Shown one piece after another: positions 27,995 through 36,778 of a stretch of 64,000 nt of DNA; position 1 is the first letter of the stretch; each line of letters opens with the position of its first letter. The stretch is from Actinoplanes derwentensis (GTDB taxonomy: Bacteria; Actinomycetota; Actinomycetes; Mycobacteriales; Micromonosporaceae). A program made the position numbers and the translations under genes. The stretch spans positions 2,108,001 through 2,172,000 of the forward strand of contig NZ_LT629758.1 of the NCBI RefSeq assembly GCF_900104725.1, written 5' to 3'. A model generated the notes under the pieces. It was not told the DNA's origin. It did not search any database and worked only from the letters and a program-made list of their open reading frames with translations.

Positions 27995-28661
27995 GTGAAG
28001 GCGAGGTGGCTCGGGTTGGCCCTGGCTGTGGTGTGGGACCTGCGGCAGGCGCGGCGGCCCGCGACAGCCGACGAGATCGAGGCCTTCGAGACCGACGTGC
28101 TGGCCCGGTCGGCGGCCGGGCTTTCCGACGACACGATCCGCGGCGACGTCAGTCATCTGGACCAGGTACGTACCTGGTTCGGTCGTCCGCTGTGGGAGAT
28201 GGAACCGTCCGACGGCCGACGCGTACTTCGGCAAGGTGCTGCGCGACGACGGCGACCTCGGCAACCGGCGCATCATCATCGCCGGCCGGATCCGGCCCCT
28301 GGACGACCTCACCCACCAGCTCCTGCGCCAATGGCTGGATCATCGACAACGCCGCTGGCCGCGCACTACCAACCCGTATCTGCTGATCAACCAGCAGACC
28401 GCGACCGAGACCGGCCCGGTCAGCACCTTCTGGACCAAGAACGCGCTCCGCGGCCATGCCGCCACCCTGGAACGCCTGCGCCGCGACCGGCAACTCGAAG
28501 AAGCCCTCACCCACGGCGGCGACCCGCTGCACCTGGCCGCGGTCTTCGGCATCGACGCCAAGACCGCGATCCGCTACGCCACCACCGCCCGCCAACTCCT
28601 GGAGTCAGCCGCCGAGCGGTATGACACGGTCCGGGACCCTCGAAGCCACGGCCAGCCGTAA
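27995..28661 (+). pseudogene. degenerate tyrosine-recombinase/phage integrase
   Basis: The first frame (27995-28213) encodes an integrase N-terminal SAM-like domain (GLSDDTIRGDVSHLDQVRTW, then FGRPLWEMEPSD). An extra G at 28214 breaks it, and the fragment ADAYFGKVLRDDG continues in the next frame. From about 28265 the same frame holds only the C-terminal tail of another actinobacterial integrase type (PLDDLTHQLLRQWLDHRQRR ... LEEALTHGGDPLHLAAVFGI). The catalytic core with R-H-R-H-Y is missing. This is a frameshifted, internally deleted and possibly chimeric relic of a mobile element. Confidence 0.75.
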
Positions 28662-28702
28662 ATCTAGCCGATCATCCTCGCTGGTGCTTTTGCTCCTGGC
28701 GG

Positions 28703-29821
28703 TCAGGATGGCTGGACTTGCTCGAAGAGGGCGAGGGCTTCGGCGGGGTCCGGGCTCACGAGGCGTTCCAGGCCGGCCGTCGTGATCTTCGCCCACTTGC
28801 TGGCTCGTGCCCACATTTGTTCCTCGAAGGCGCGGACGGCCTTGTCCAGATCTTCCGGCCCCGCGGCGATGGACGCGGCGAGCTCGGCCCCGTCGAGCAT
28901 GGCGAGGTTTGCGCCGGCACCCAACGGCGGCATCAGGTGGGCGGCATCGCCCAGGAGCGTCACCCCGTGGACGTGGGCCCAGATGTGGGATTCGGGCAGG
29001 ACGTAGATGGGGCGGTGGACGAAAGCGGTGCCGTGGCTGAGCAGGTCGAGCACGGGAGCGGCCCAGCCGTCGAACAGGGCCAGAAGGCTCGATCGCACGG
29101 CTTCGACGTCGGCCAGATCCAGGCCAGCGTGCCAGTCCCGCGGCGCGCGGAACTTGGCGTAGACCTTGACATGACCGCCGCTGTTGCGCTGGGCACCCAG
29201 GGATCGGTTCACGCCGTACACGGCCACCGAACCGTCGCCGATCAACCGGGCGAGATCAGGATGGCTGTTGTCGACGTCGTCCAGGGAAGTCTCGACCGCG
29301 GTGACGCCGGTGTACTGCGGTGTCACCGGCGAGACCGCCGGGCGAACCCGGGACCAGGCGCCGTCCGCACCCACCACCAGATCGAACGTCTCCTGTCGCC
29401 CGTCCGCAAAATGAACCAGGGGGCCATCGCCGGTCCTTGGTACCACCTGCGTCACCTCCCGTCCCCACCTGACGTCGAGAGGACCGAGTAGCAGGTCACG
29501 CAGTTGCCCGCGGTCGATCTCGGGATTGGCCCGCTCATCCGGGTGGGGTCGCCAGTCCCTCAGAACAGTTCCAGCGGTGTCCAGGATGCGCATGGCCTGT
29601 CCCTCGGGCCGAGAAAGCGTCTGAAACTCCGCCAGCAGACCTGCCTTTTCCAGTGCCAACTGGCCGAGCCCTTCGTGCAGGTCCAGCGTGCCGCCCGGGG
29701 GACGGGAGTCGGGGGCGGGATCGCGTTCGAGGACGGCGACGGGGTAGCCATGCCGGTGCAGGACACGGGCGAGGGTCAGGCCCGCGGGGCCGCCACCGAC
29801 TACAGCGATACGATGTCTCAT
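28703..29821 (-). CDS. FAD-dependent monooxygenase, TetX-like
   Basis: 372 residues. FAD fold IAVVGGGPAGLTLARVLHRH, then GGTLDLHEGLGQLALEKAGL, which is close to the signature of Tet(X) tetracycline destructases and their environmental relatives. The DG motif LVVGADGAWSRVR and GD motif VTLLGDAAHLMPPLGAGANL follow. It could inactivate a polycyclic antibiotic or oxidise an aromatic. Similarity to Tet(X) is by motif only, and activity is not implied. It is divergent from a TetR-type gene with a TetR_C domain, an arrangement typical of inducible resistance. Confidence 0.87.
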   Translation of the reverse strand: MRHRIAVVGGGPAGLTLARVLHRHGYPVAVLERDPAPDSRPPGGTLDLHEGLGQLALEKAGLLAEFQTLSRPEGQAMRILDTAGTVLRDWRPHPDERANPEIDRGQLRDLLLGPLDVRWGREVTQVVPRTGDGPLVHFADGRQETFDLVVGADGAWSRVRPAVSPVTPQYTGVTAVETSLDDVDNSHPDLARLIGDGSVAVYGVNRSLGAQRNSGGHVKVYAKFRAPRDWHAGLDLADVEAVRSSLLALFDGWAAPVLDLLSHGTAFVHRPIYVLPESHIWAHVHGVTLLGDAAHLMPPLGAGANLAMLDGAELAASIAAGPEDLDKAVRAFEEQMWARASKWAKITTAGLERLVSPDPAEALALFEQVQPS

Positions 29822-29825
29822 GGCG

Positions 29826-29836
29826 ATACACCGTAT
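29826..29836. promoter_or_regulatory. candidate TetR operator
   Basis: ATACACCGTAT (arms ATAC/GTAT) lies in the roughly 50-bp gap between the TetX-like and TetR genes and is flanked by two copies of ATGTCTC. Assigned by position and symmetry. Confidence 0.4.
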
Positions 29837-29874
29837 TTCGATCGTAGGATGTCTCGCAACAGCAGGGAGTGACC

Positions 29875-30567
29875 GTGACGGTGTGGGATCGGCCGGAGCC
29901 GCCGAATGCCCCCGTGCCGCTCGACCGGGAGCGGATCATCGCCGCCGCCGTCGCGCTGGCCGACGAGGGCGGGCTGGAGGCGGTGTCGGTGCGCAAGGTC
30001 GCCGCCCGGCTGAACGCGGGCCCGATGCGGCTGTACGGATACATCTCCGCCAAGGACGACCTGTTCGACCTCATGGTCGACGAGGTCAACGCCGAGATTC
30101 TCCCCGGGGAACAGTCCGGTGACTGGCGGGAGACGCTGCGCGTCCTCGCCCACCGCACCAGGCAGGCCGCTCTCCGCCACGAATGGCTGGCCGACCTGCT
30201 CGGTGGCCGCCCTACCCTGGGCCCGCACGGCCTCGCCGTGACCGAGGCCAAGCTCGCCGCCCTCGACGGCCTCGCCGACATCGACACCGTCATGCGCGCC
30301 GCGGAGACCGTCGGCGCCTACGTCACCGGCGCGATCCGGCGCGAGATTGCGAACCTGCGGGCCGAACGCGCCACGGGCCTGTCCAAGCGCGACTGGCAAC
30401 GGGACTTCGGCCCGCATGTGACCAGAATGTTGGCCACCGGGCGCTTCCCGTCTCTGGCCAAGGCCGTACACGACGGCACGGACATGGACGCCGCGGAATC
30501 CTTCGCCACCGGCCTGGACTGGGTCCTCGACGCCATCGCCGCCAAACTCACCCGGCCACCGGTGTGA
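29875..30567 (+). CDS. TetR-family regulator with TetR_C ligand domain
   Basis: About 230 residues. LDRERIIAAAVALADEGG, then LEAVSVRKVAARLNAGPMRL and YGYISAKDDLFDLMVDEV form the DNA-binding domain. The C-terminal half is of the tetracycline-repressor C-domain group that commonly senses aromatic drugs. GTG 29875 has GGGAG five bases upstream; GTG 29869 is the alternative. It likely represses the divergent TetX-like monooxygenase. Confidence 0.9.
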   Translation: MTVWDRPEPPNAPVPLDRERIIAAAVALADEGGLEAVSVRKVAARLNAGPMRLYGYISAKDDLFDLMVDEVNAEILPGEQSGDWRETLRVLAHRTRQAALRHEWLADLLGGRPTLGPHGLAVTEAKLAALDGLADIDTVMRAAETVGAYVTGAIRREIANLRAERATGLSKRDWQRDFGPHVTRMLATGRFPSLAKAVHDGTDMDAAESFATGLDWVLDAIAAKLTRPPV

Positions 30568-30856
30568 CGCTCAAGTCTTGCCGAATGCGATCCTTCTCCT
30601 CTGCGGCTTGCCGGAGCGTCGGGAGTCCCCGGGCCAACACTGGGGGTTCACCGCGAACCCAAGGACGGAAACCATCCAACAGGCATGAACCCGCTTGAGT
30701 TCCAGCTGAAGAACCTTCAGTTCGCCTGAACTCGCGGAAGTCTCGGTCCTCGACTGACGATCTCGTGAAAACTAGCGGTAAGGCTGGTCAGAGGCCCGGC
30801 GGCGGGTAGTTGCCGACCGGGTGCGATCCTTGTTGGTCACCGGTTGACTCACCCCT

Positions 30857-31048
30857 ATGCCGACCATCGTGAAGGTGCTCGGGCGCTTCTCGGTGAACAT
30901 GGCGCTGGTCTACGCCCAGATCAGCGGCCAGGAGGTACTCCGCGACCACAAGACCGTCTTGGCGCCCGGCGCGATCATCGCCGGCCCTGCCGCCATGGAC
31001 ATCAGGTCCGGCGTGCTGGCGGTCGAGGACGTCGAGATGAACTACTGA
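30857..31048 (+). CDS. small hypothetical protein
   Basis: 63 residues from ATG 30857, reading MPTIVKVLGRFSVNMALVYA onward. I recognise no family. It lies in a gene-poor region with mixed composition, and it may be real or a fragment. No clear RBS is seen. Confidence 0.3.
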   Translation: MPTIVKVLGRFSVNMALVYAQISGQEVLRDHKTVLAPGAIIAGPAAMDIRSGVLAVEDVEMNY

Positions 31049-31060
31049 TAGTGCCTGCGG

Positions 31061-31321
31061 ATGGCCGGTGCGGCGAAAGACTCCACGGGGCGCGCGTCAT
31101 CTGCGGCAGAAGCGGACGATCGGCTTGGCAACCGCTTTGCGATCATTGATTCGTGTCCCTGCGAGACAGCTGTGGAAGCCGCTCGACAACTGCTCGAAGA
31201 CCGTGGGGGGAGTTGGTCCATGCACGGTGACGTACTGGTTTGCGACAACGAGTATGCGGCTCGGCGGCTGGGTGGGCTTCCGCCCGAAGATCTGCTCAAC
31301 GTCACGCGGGCACTTCAGTAA
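31061..31321 (+). CDS. small hypothetical protein
   Basis: 86 residues. The C-terminal part (ETAVEAARQLLEDRGGSWSM, then a short linker and CDNEYAARRLGGLPPEDLLN) looks protein-like, with amphipathic helices. The N-terminus is low-quality, and the true start may be internal. No known domain. The region has lower GC than its neighbours, suggesting acquired or decaying DNA. Confidence 0.35.
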   Translation: MAGAAKDSTGRASSAAEADDRLGNRFAIIDSCPCETAVEAARQLLEDRGGSWSMHGDVLVCDNEYAARRLGGLPPEDLLNVTRALQ

Positions 31322-31406
31322 AGACGGGTGGCTGACCTCCGCCGGCCATCCCGAGGCTCATCAGCGCTCGACGCGATCCGGGCCGAGGACAAACCCGCGG
31401 CAGCGG

Positions 31407-31547
31407 ATGACCGCTCTCGTCTCCGAGCCGGCGGCCCGGCCGGCCACCGCCGACCTGTCCGCGCGGGGCCGTTACGTCCGGGTGTGGCCGGCCGGCACGG
31501 CCCCGAGTGCACTCACCATCGCCGAAGTGGAGGTGTTCGGCCGTTAG
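31407..31547 (+). pseudogene. remnant of an F5/8-type (discoidin/CBM32-like) C-terminal end
   Basis: The last 28 codons read LSARGRYVRVWPAGTAPSAL then TIAEVEVFGR. This is the closing strand of discoidin-like sugar-binding domains (RYVRV---G---L-LAEVEVFG). Nothing upstream in this frame continues such a domain, so it is a truncated leftover of a secreted carbohydrate-active gene. Confidence 0.55.
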
Positions 31548-31891
31548 CAGTCGTTACGAGCCACCCACGCCCAGATCTTCGCCGGCCGCATGTCACCGTT
31601 CTGCCGGTACGGGCCGAGTTTGAACGTCCCCGGCCCCTGCCCGGTCACCTTCACCGGGTAGGCGTTGTTGTTGAACACCGACTTCGTCTTGATCGCCGGG
31701 ATCTCCTTCGGATCGCAGATCGGCGACAGGCCGGAGACCACGACCATCCGGCCGTCGCCGTCGGTCTGGCCGTAGAAGCAGACGGAGTTCTTCGGGCAGT
31801 CGTTCCAGGCCAGGTCGCCGGCTGCTGCCGGGGCGCCAGATCCGGCGATCAGCGCCCCGGCGATGCCGAGAACGATTCCGATTCTGTTCAC
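31544..31891 (-). CDS. secreted peptidase-inhibitor I36-like protein
   Basis: 115 residues with GTG start. A signal peptide (RIGIVLGIAGALIAGSGAPA) precedes a mature domain with CPKNSVCFYGQTDGDGRMVV, the crystallin-like entry typical of the actinobacterial I36/beta-gamma-crystallin-like family, and paired Cys (CPKNSVC, ICDP, final NDC). Some members inhibit metalloproteases; others have unknown roles. It stands alone and ends against the discoidin remnant. Confidence 0.75.
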   Translation of the reverse strand: MNRIGIVLGIAGALIAGSGAPAAAGDLAWNDCPKNSVCFYGQTDGDGRMVVVSGLSPICDPKEIPAIKTKSVFNNNAYPVKVTGQGPGTFKLGPYRQNGDMRPAKIWAWVARNDC

Positions 31892-32023
31892 CAGTGTTTC
31901 CCCCGTATCAGTGGAGTGCTAAGGAGGATCACAGTAGGGACATAAAGTCCCTTTGGTGACAAGTTGGTCGCCGGATAATCCGAGCGGGCGGTCACGAATC
32001 CGGCGGATCGGGGTCGACAGAGC

Positions 32024-32449
32024 CTACGGTTGCGCGGGCTGGCCTCGGCGTGACGCCCGACGGTCGCGGATGCCGAACATGATCGCCGAGACCACGCCGG
32101 ATGCCATGCCCACACCCAGGAACACCAGGACCGCGCCGACCGCGAACAGGCCGGACTCGTCCTTCCGGGCCGCATCGATGGTGAACACGACGGTGAACCC
32201 AAGGGTCAGGGCGGTGGCCGCCGGCACCTCCCAGGCCCCGGCCAGTACCGCGGTGACCAGGAGGACCAGCAGTGTCACGGCGCAGCCGGAGATCTGCCCG
32301 GCCTCATACGGGCCGCTTTCCACGCCGGTGGCCGGATCGAGCTGGTACTGGTCATCCCAGCCCAGCCACGCGTACCACGTCAGGGCGGACAGCGCCGCCA
32401 CCAACACAGCGGCGGCTGTTTGAAACAGGAAGCCGCGCTTCTTCGCCAT
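32024..32449 (-). CDS. small membrane protein of unknown function
   Basis: 141 residues with four likely transmembrane helices: AAAVLVAALSALTWYAWLGW, ISGCAVTLLVLLVTAVLAGA, AATALTLGFTVVFTIDAA and LFAVGAVLVFLGVGMASGVV. A basic start (MAKKRG) and basic end (RDRRASRRGQ) orient both termini inside. No family is recognised. Confidence 0.7.
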   Translation of the reverse strand: MAKKRGFLFQTAAAVLVAALSALTWYAWLGWDDQYQLDPATGVESGPYEAGQISGCAVTLLVLLVTAVLAGAWEVPAATALTLGFTVVFTIDAARKDESGLFAVGAVLVFLGVGMASGVVSAIMFGIRDRRASRRGQPAQP

Positions 32450-32969
32450 GGGGTGTCTCCTCGAACGTGCCGCGAATGTCGCCGCGAACCCGGCGGCGCC
32501 CGGGACCCGGTGCCGATCCGGTCATGCCGGCCCGGCATCACAACCTAGCGGCGTCACCCGAGTAGTACTTAACGGAGCCCGCGGCCGTGCCTTCGGCACT
32601 ACGGTCGTCATCCGGGGTCGCATGCTGGCCGCCAGCCACAGCCCATCGTCCGACTGCTCAATCTTCTCGATGCTGAGCGTGTCGAGGTGGCTGGATCGTC
32701 GCGTCACACAGCAGGGCAACAAGCCATCAGCGATAGTCAATCACACTTTCTGTGCCAGAACCGAGGTTCGGGGCCAGGTGTCGCTGAGTCGTTGGAGCCA
32801 GCGAGATCTTGTAAAACTCGATGTTTGCGAGTTTCGGAGCCACCGGCCGACTCGGTAGCGCCTCACCCGCAGACAGAGCTTGTGATGACGCATGGTGACT
32901 GCCGGGATGGGAAGGGCGCGATGTCGGCGGCAGATCCAGATGACGTTAGCTGTCATGCCATGATGCGGC
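32450..32969. other. gene-free region of lower GC
   Basis: About 520 bp without a credible gene on either strand. The stretch from about 32640 is visibly richer in A/T than the surroundings. I see no RNA gene, long repeat or transposase. It may be remnant acquired DNA. Confidence 0.5.
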
Positions 32970-33365
32970 ATGGACATTCAGCACGAGGAACCTCTGCCGT
33001 TCGCTGATCGAGGTAAGGCAGCAAGTTCCGAGGCCGCCGACCTGGTTCACGGAGACGGAGCGTCGCCTTCTCCTATCAGAGACCGTCACTGGGACGACGA
33101 AGAGGGCATCCGGTGGCATATGAGTGGCCGCCCGATAGAAGCCTATCCCGCCGCGGTACGACGGCAGTTGCAACGAACTGGCCTGCATGTTTTGTATGCT
33201 GACGGCTCCGCACCCCGCGAGGTGTTCGGCGAACAACGTAGAGCGCTGATCGAACGAGTGCAGCGGTCTGTGGTCAGCGGCGCCGAACCTCCGAGCGATT
33301 TCTCGCTGGCCGATTTCCGCACGGGAGATCATCGAGTCATGCTGGTTATCGAAGAGGTCTATTGA
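32970..33365 (+). CDS. hypothetical protein
   Basis: 131 residues from ATG 32970. The C-terminal half (GEQRRALIERVQRSVVSGAE, then DFRTGDHRVMLVIEEVY) looks like a real protein, but no family is recognised. Codon use is less GC-biased than in the neighbours, which points to recent acquisition. Confidence 0.45.
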   Translation: MDIQHEEPLPFADRGKAASSEAADLVHGDGASPSPIRDRHWDDEEGIRWHMSGRPIEAYPAAVRRQLQRTGLHVLYADGSAPREVFGEQRRALIERVQRSVVSGAEPPSDFSLADFRTGDHRVMLVIEEVY

Positions 33366-33757
33366 TGGTGGTAGCTGGCCTTCTGGCATGACCGATCGCA
33401 CTCTCGCCGGCATGAGTGCGCATTGCCCCGTCGTTCGCGGTTGACCCAGGGTGTAACGGTAAGTGACTCAAGGGCCCGCACTGGCCTCGCTGCGTACTCC
33501 GTCTTGATCAATGAGTGGCGCTCGTTCTCATGAACATCCGGGCGGGGTGGGCCGGCGAGGCGGCTCCGAATCTCACCGACATCCGGCCACCGTTGTCGCT
33601 GACGAATCAGCAGGGGGACTGTCTTGCCTGGTTCCCGGTCAGGTGTCCTTTGCCATCGAGGTCTGTCCGCGTGCCGGCGAACTTCGTCCCGGCGATGGTT
33701 TCGCCACTCGAGTTTGTCCGTGGCTGGATGCCCTTGGAGAATCGCCGCCACATGATG
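33366..33757. other. intergenic region with one arm of an inverted repeat
   Basis: About 390 bp without a convincing gene; overlapping ORFs on both strands have no protein-like consistency. It contains the left arm (33641-33720) of an inverted repeat whose other arm lies at 35332-35414. Confidence 0.5.
33641..33720 (-). repeat. ~80-bp inverted repeat, left arm
   Basis: Its reverse complement matches 35332-35414 at roughly 85% by eye, sharing blocks such as CCATCGCCGGGAC and CCTCGATGGC. The two arms flank the hydrolase and TetR genes (33758-35344). Confidence 0.75.
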
Positions 33758-34636
33758 TCAAGGGCGGGCCGGGGTGTCCGCGGCGAACTTGATGATCCGG
33801 GCGGCGAGTTCGTCGGGATGCCAGAGGACCAGGTCGTGGCTGGCTTCGGGGATGATTTCGGCGACAGCGCGCGGCATCCGGGCGGTGACTGTGGCGGCGA
33901 CCTCGCGTGCGTTGTACAGCTGGCTGTGGCCGCCGACCAGCGTCAGCGTGGGCGCCGTGATCCGTTCGAGTTCGGCGTCGGTGATCGGGGTGGGCGGGAT
34001 GTGTCTGCGTCGGAAGCCGAAGGTGGCTTTGACCAGGGGCATGGCCTCGTCGTCGCGTAAGGCGAGGTTGCGCAGCGGCCGAGCCAGCGCGTGCCGGATC
34101 GGCCTGGGGGCGAAGCTGGTCAGCCCGCACGCGATCACCCAGGCCAGGAACTTCGGACCGACCTTGCCGAAGCCGGCGGGGTCGAGCAGCGTGAGGCTCG
34201 CGACCGCGTCCGGTGATCGCAATGCGTGGCGCAGGGCGATCCAGCCGCCATACGAGGTGCCAACCAGGTGGGCTTGGCCGACGTCCAGCGCGGTAAGGAC
34301 CTCGTCGAGCCATCGGGACCATTCGTCGCCGTTGTCGATGGCGCGGGTCTGGACCGACGGGCCGGGCTCGCCGACGGGGTCGATCGCGATGACCGGTCGG
34401 GAGATGGCGAGCCGGCCGACGTACGCGTGCCACATCAGCGACGGCCCGCCCGCACCCGGTAGCAGCACGAACGGGGTCTGCTCGCCGACACCGAGGCGGT
34501 GGACGCGGGTGGTGCCGAAGCTGGTGACCACGTCGGACTCGGCGGACGGGGACGGCCAGAGCCGTTCGACCAGATCGTTGTAGACGGTGAAGAAACGGTC
34601 GCGGGCCTGATCATTGCGAAACTCGCCGACTGGCAT
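33758..34636 (-). CDS. alpha/beta-fold hydrolase
   Basis: 292 residues. Oxyanion and core strands VLLPGAGGPSLMWHAYVGRL, nucleophile Ser128 in LVGTSYGG, and a C-terminal His in EASHDLVLWHP complete the catalytic triad with an Asp before it (near LVGGHSQL). Likely an esterase or C-C hydrolase with unknown substrate. It is divergent from a TetR gene with an 18-bp palindromic operator between them. The pair is framed by inverted repeats and might move as a unit. Confidence 0.88.
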   Translation of the reverse strand: MPVGEFRNDQARDRFFTVYNDLVERLWPSPSAESDVVTSFGTTRVHRLGVGEQTPFVLLPGAGGPSLMWHAYVGRLAISRPVIAIDPVGEPGPSVQTRAIDNGDEWSRWLDEVLTALDVGQAHLVGTSYGGWIALRHALRSPDAVASLTLLDPAGFGKVGPKFLAWVIACGLTSFAPRPIRHALARPLRNLALRDDEAMPLVKATFGFRRRHIPPTPITDAELERITAPTLTLVGGHSQLYNAREVAATVTARMPRAVAEIIPEASHDLVLWHPDELAARIIKFAADTPARP

Positions 34637-34660
34637 CGTGGCCTCCGTTCAACGCTTTTT

Positions 34661-34678
34661 ATGATACGAACGTATCAT
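34661..34678. promoter_or_regulatory. TetR operator, 18-bp palindrome
   Basis: ATGATACGAACGTATCAT has eight-base arms with an AA centre. It sits seven bases upstream of the TetR start codon and 25 bp from the hydrolase start, so its occupant would block both promoters. Confidence 0.85.
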
Positions 34679-34684
34679 GAAGGG

Positions 34685-35344
34685 ATGCCGAAACGGGTAG
34701 ACCACGAGCCACGACGACGGCAGATCGGCGAGGCCCTGCTGCGGATAGCGAGCACACGCGGCCTGCAGTCGGCCACCATGCGCGAAGTGGCCGCCGAAGC
34801 CGGGGTGTCGCTCCGGCTCGTGCAGTACTACTTCCACACCAAGGAACAGCTGCTGCTGACTGCGCTCGCCTACCTCGCCGACCAACTCACCGAACGGGTG
34901 TCGGCGAGCATCCGCGCACTCGGCCCGGTCACCTCACGCACCGTCGTCTACGGCACCCTCACGGCGGTCCTGCCGACCGACGAGGAGAGCGTGCGGCTGA
35001 CGCGGGCCTACACCGGCTTCTACACCTTGGTCTTCAGCAGCGAGGCGGAGATGGCCACCCGGCACGGCGCTACCTACCCCGACAAACTGGAATCGCTGCT
35101 GGCCACACACATCGCCGCCGCCCAAGAGGCGGGCGAGGTCGCCGCCGACGTGGCCCCGGCACTGACCGCGGCCGCGCTGCTCGCGCTGACCAACGGCCTG
35201 GGCTCGAGCGTGCTGGGCGGCCAGCGCGACGGCGCTGGCGCGCTACGGATCCTCCACGACCAGCTTGGTCGGCTGTTCCACACCGGGGAGCCGTCGATCC
35301 CTGCCCGAGTCCAAACGCCTGCTCACCGTCGCGGACAGACTTGA
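34685..35344 (+). CDS. TetR-family transcriptional regulator
   Basis: 219 residues. RRRQIGEALLRIASTRGLQS, then TMREVAAEAGVSLRLVQYYF (HTH) and HTKEQLLLTALAYLADQL form the DNA-binding end. The C-terminal ligand domain resembles the TetR_C_6 type (BetI-like). ATG 34685 follows the operator directly. It probably represses itself and the divergent hydrolase. Its last codons lie within the right inverted-repeat arm. Confidence 0.9.
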   Translation: MPKRVDHEPRRRQIGEALLRIASTRGLQSATMREVAAEAGVSLRLVQYYFHTKEQLLLTALAYLADQLTERVSASIRALGPVTSRTVVYGTLTAVLPTDEESVRLTRAYTGFYTLVFSSEAEMATRHGATYPDKLESLLATHIAAAQEAGEVAADVAPALTAAALLALTNGLGSSVLGGQRDGAGALRILHDQLGRLFHTGEPSIPARVQTPAHRRGQT

Positions 35345-35414
35345 GTGGCAGAGACCATCGCCGGGACAAGGTTCGCTGGCACGAGGACAGGCCTCGATGG
35401 CCAAAGAACATCAG
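35332..35414 (+). repeat. ~80-bp inverted repeat, right arm
   Basis: Matches the reverse complement of 33641-33720. It begins inside the last codons of the TetR gene and extends past it. Confidence 0.75.
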
Positions 35415-35599
35415 GCGCTGATGGCCTGGCCCATCTCGCTAGCTGACGCCGGGACGGGTAGCGACAGGTGACGCATCCGGGCCGCCAGGTCGGTGACGTC
35501 CGCTCCGGGCAGGAGACAGTCCCACACCGCCTCCAGAAGTGTGGTCTCGCCTCCGGCGGTCCAGGCCAGCAGATGGTGGGGAGGTCGACCGGCTACGGG

Positions 35600-36778
35600 T
35601 TATGTCGAAGAGGGACGGTTCACCAGGACCCGGGCCAGGACGACGGTGATCAGGCCGGCTGCTACGACGGTCAGCAGGCCGATGCGGAGGCTGGACTGGT
35701 CGGCCAGAAAGCCGACCAACGGTGGGGAGATCAGGAAGCCGGCTCTCAACAGCCAGCTGACGACCGTCAGGCCGGTGCCGGGGGACAGGCCGGGGATTTC
35801 GTCGGCGGTGTGCATGGCGGCCGGTACCAGAGTCGCGACGCCCAGTCCGGCCAGGGCGAAGCCGGCCAGGGCTGTCGCGACCGTGGGGTAGGCGAGGGCG
35901 GCGGCCATGCCGAGGGCGGTGAGGGTGGCTCCGGTTCGGACCACGGTTCGCTGGCCGAAGTGGTCCACGGCTCGGTCTCCGGTCAGGCGGCCGATGGTCA
36001 TGGCCGCCTGCATGGCTACGACTGCGAGGCCTGCGGTGGCGGCGTCGGTGTGGAGTTCGTCGGTGAGGAAGATGGCTCCCCACGAGGCGCCGGCGTCTTC
36101 GACCAGGGCGCCGCACGCGGCGAGGATGCCCAGGGCCGCTAGTAGACGTACGGCCGCGGACTTGATCGGCTTTTGATCTGTCTTCGTGGTGGGGGACGTG
36201 GGGGACTCGTCGGGGCCGGGGAGCAGGAACCGGTAAGCGGTCAGGGCCACGGCGCTGAAGATGACGGCGGAGATGGTCAGGTGCAGGGTCAGGGGGAGGT
36301 TCAAGCCGGCGGCGGTGGAGCCCATCAGGCCGCCGAGGACCGCGCCGATGCTCCAGACGCCGTGCAGGGAGTTGACGATGGAGCGGCCGTAGAGGCGTTG
36401 GACGCGCAGGCCGTGGGTGTTCTGGGCCACGTCGATGACGGCGTCGACGGTGCCGAACAGGAACAGGGCGGCGGCCAGACCGAAACCGTTGGGGACGAAG
36501 GCGATCGCCAGGGCGGTGACGGTGGTCAGGGCCACGCCGAAGGCGGCCAGGCGGGCCGACTGGTAGCGGCGGATCAAGGGGGCGGCGAACAGGCCGGCCA
36601 GCAGGGCGCCGACGGGCATGGCGGCGATGGCGGTGCCGAGGGCGACGTTGCTGAGGTGCAGGTCGTCGCGGATCTGGGGGAAGCGGGGGACGACGTTGAA
36701 GAAGACGGCGCCGTTGGTGAGGAAGAGGGCGGCTACCGCGGCTCGGGCGTGGCGGGCCTGCTGGGTGGGGGTGGTCAC
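35600..36778 (-). CDS. MFS transporter
   Basis: 392 residues with twelve predicted transmembrane helices. Cytoplasmic loop motif RRYQSARLAAFGVALTTVTA follows helix 2, and GRLTGDRAVDHFG lies in the second half. It resembles YbjJ-like and drug-exporter MFS families. GTG start in a GTGA overlap with the TetR gene upstream, so the two are co-translated; the regulator likely senses the exported compound. Confidence 0.9.
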   Translation of the reverse strand: MTTPTQQARHARAAVAALFLTNGAVFFNVVPRFPQIRDDLHLSNVALGTAIAAMPVGALLAGLFAAPLIRRYQSARLAAFGVALTTVTALAIAFVPNGFGLAAALFLFGTVDAVIDVAQNTHGLRVQRLYGRSIVNSLHGVWSIGAVLGGLMGSTAAGLNLPLTLHLTISAVIFSAVALTAYRFLLPGPDESPTSPTTKTDQKPIKSAAVRLLAALGILAACGALVEDAGASWGAIFLTDELHTDAATAGLAVVAMQAAMTIGRLTGDRAVDHFGQRTVVRTGATLTALGMAAALAYPTVATALAGFALAGLGVATLVPAAMHTADEIPGLSPGTGLTVVSWLLRAGFLISPPLVGFLADQSSLRIGLLTVVAAGLITVVLARVLVNRPSST

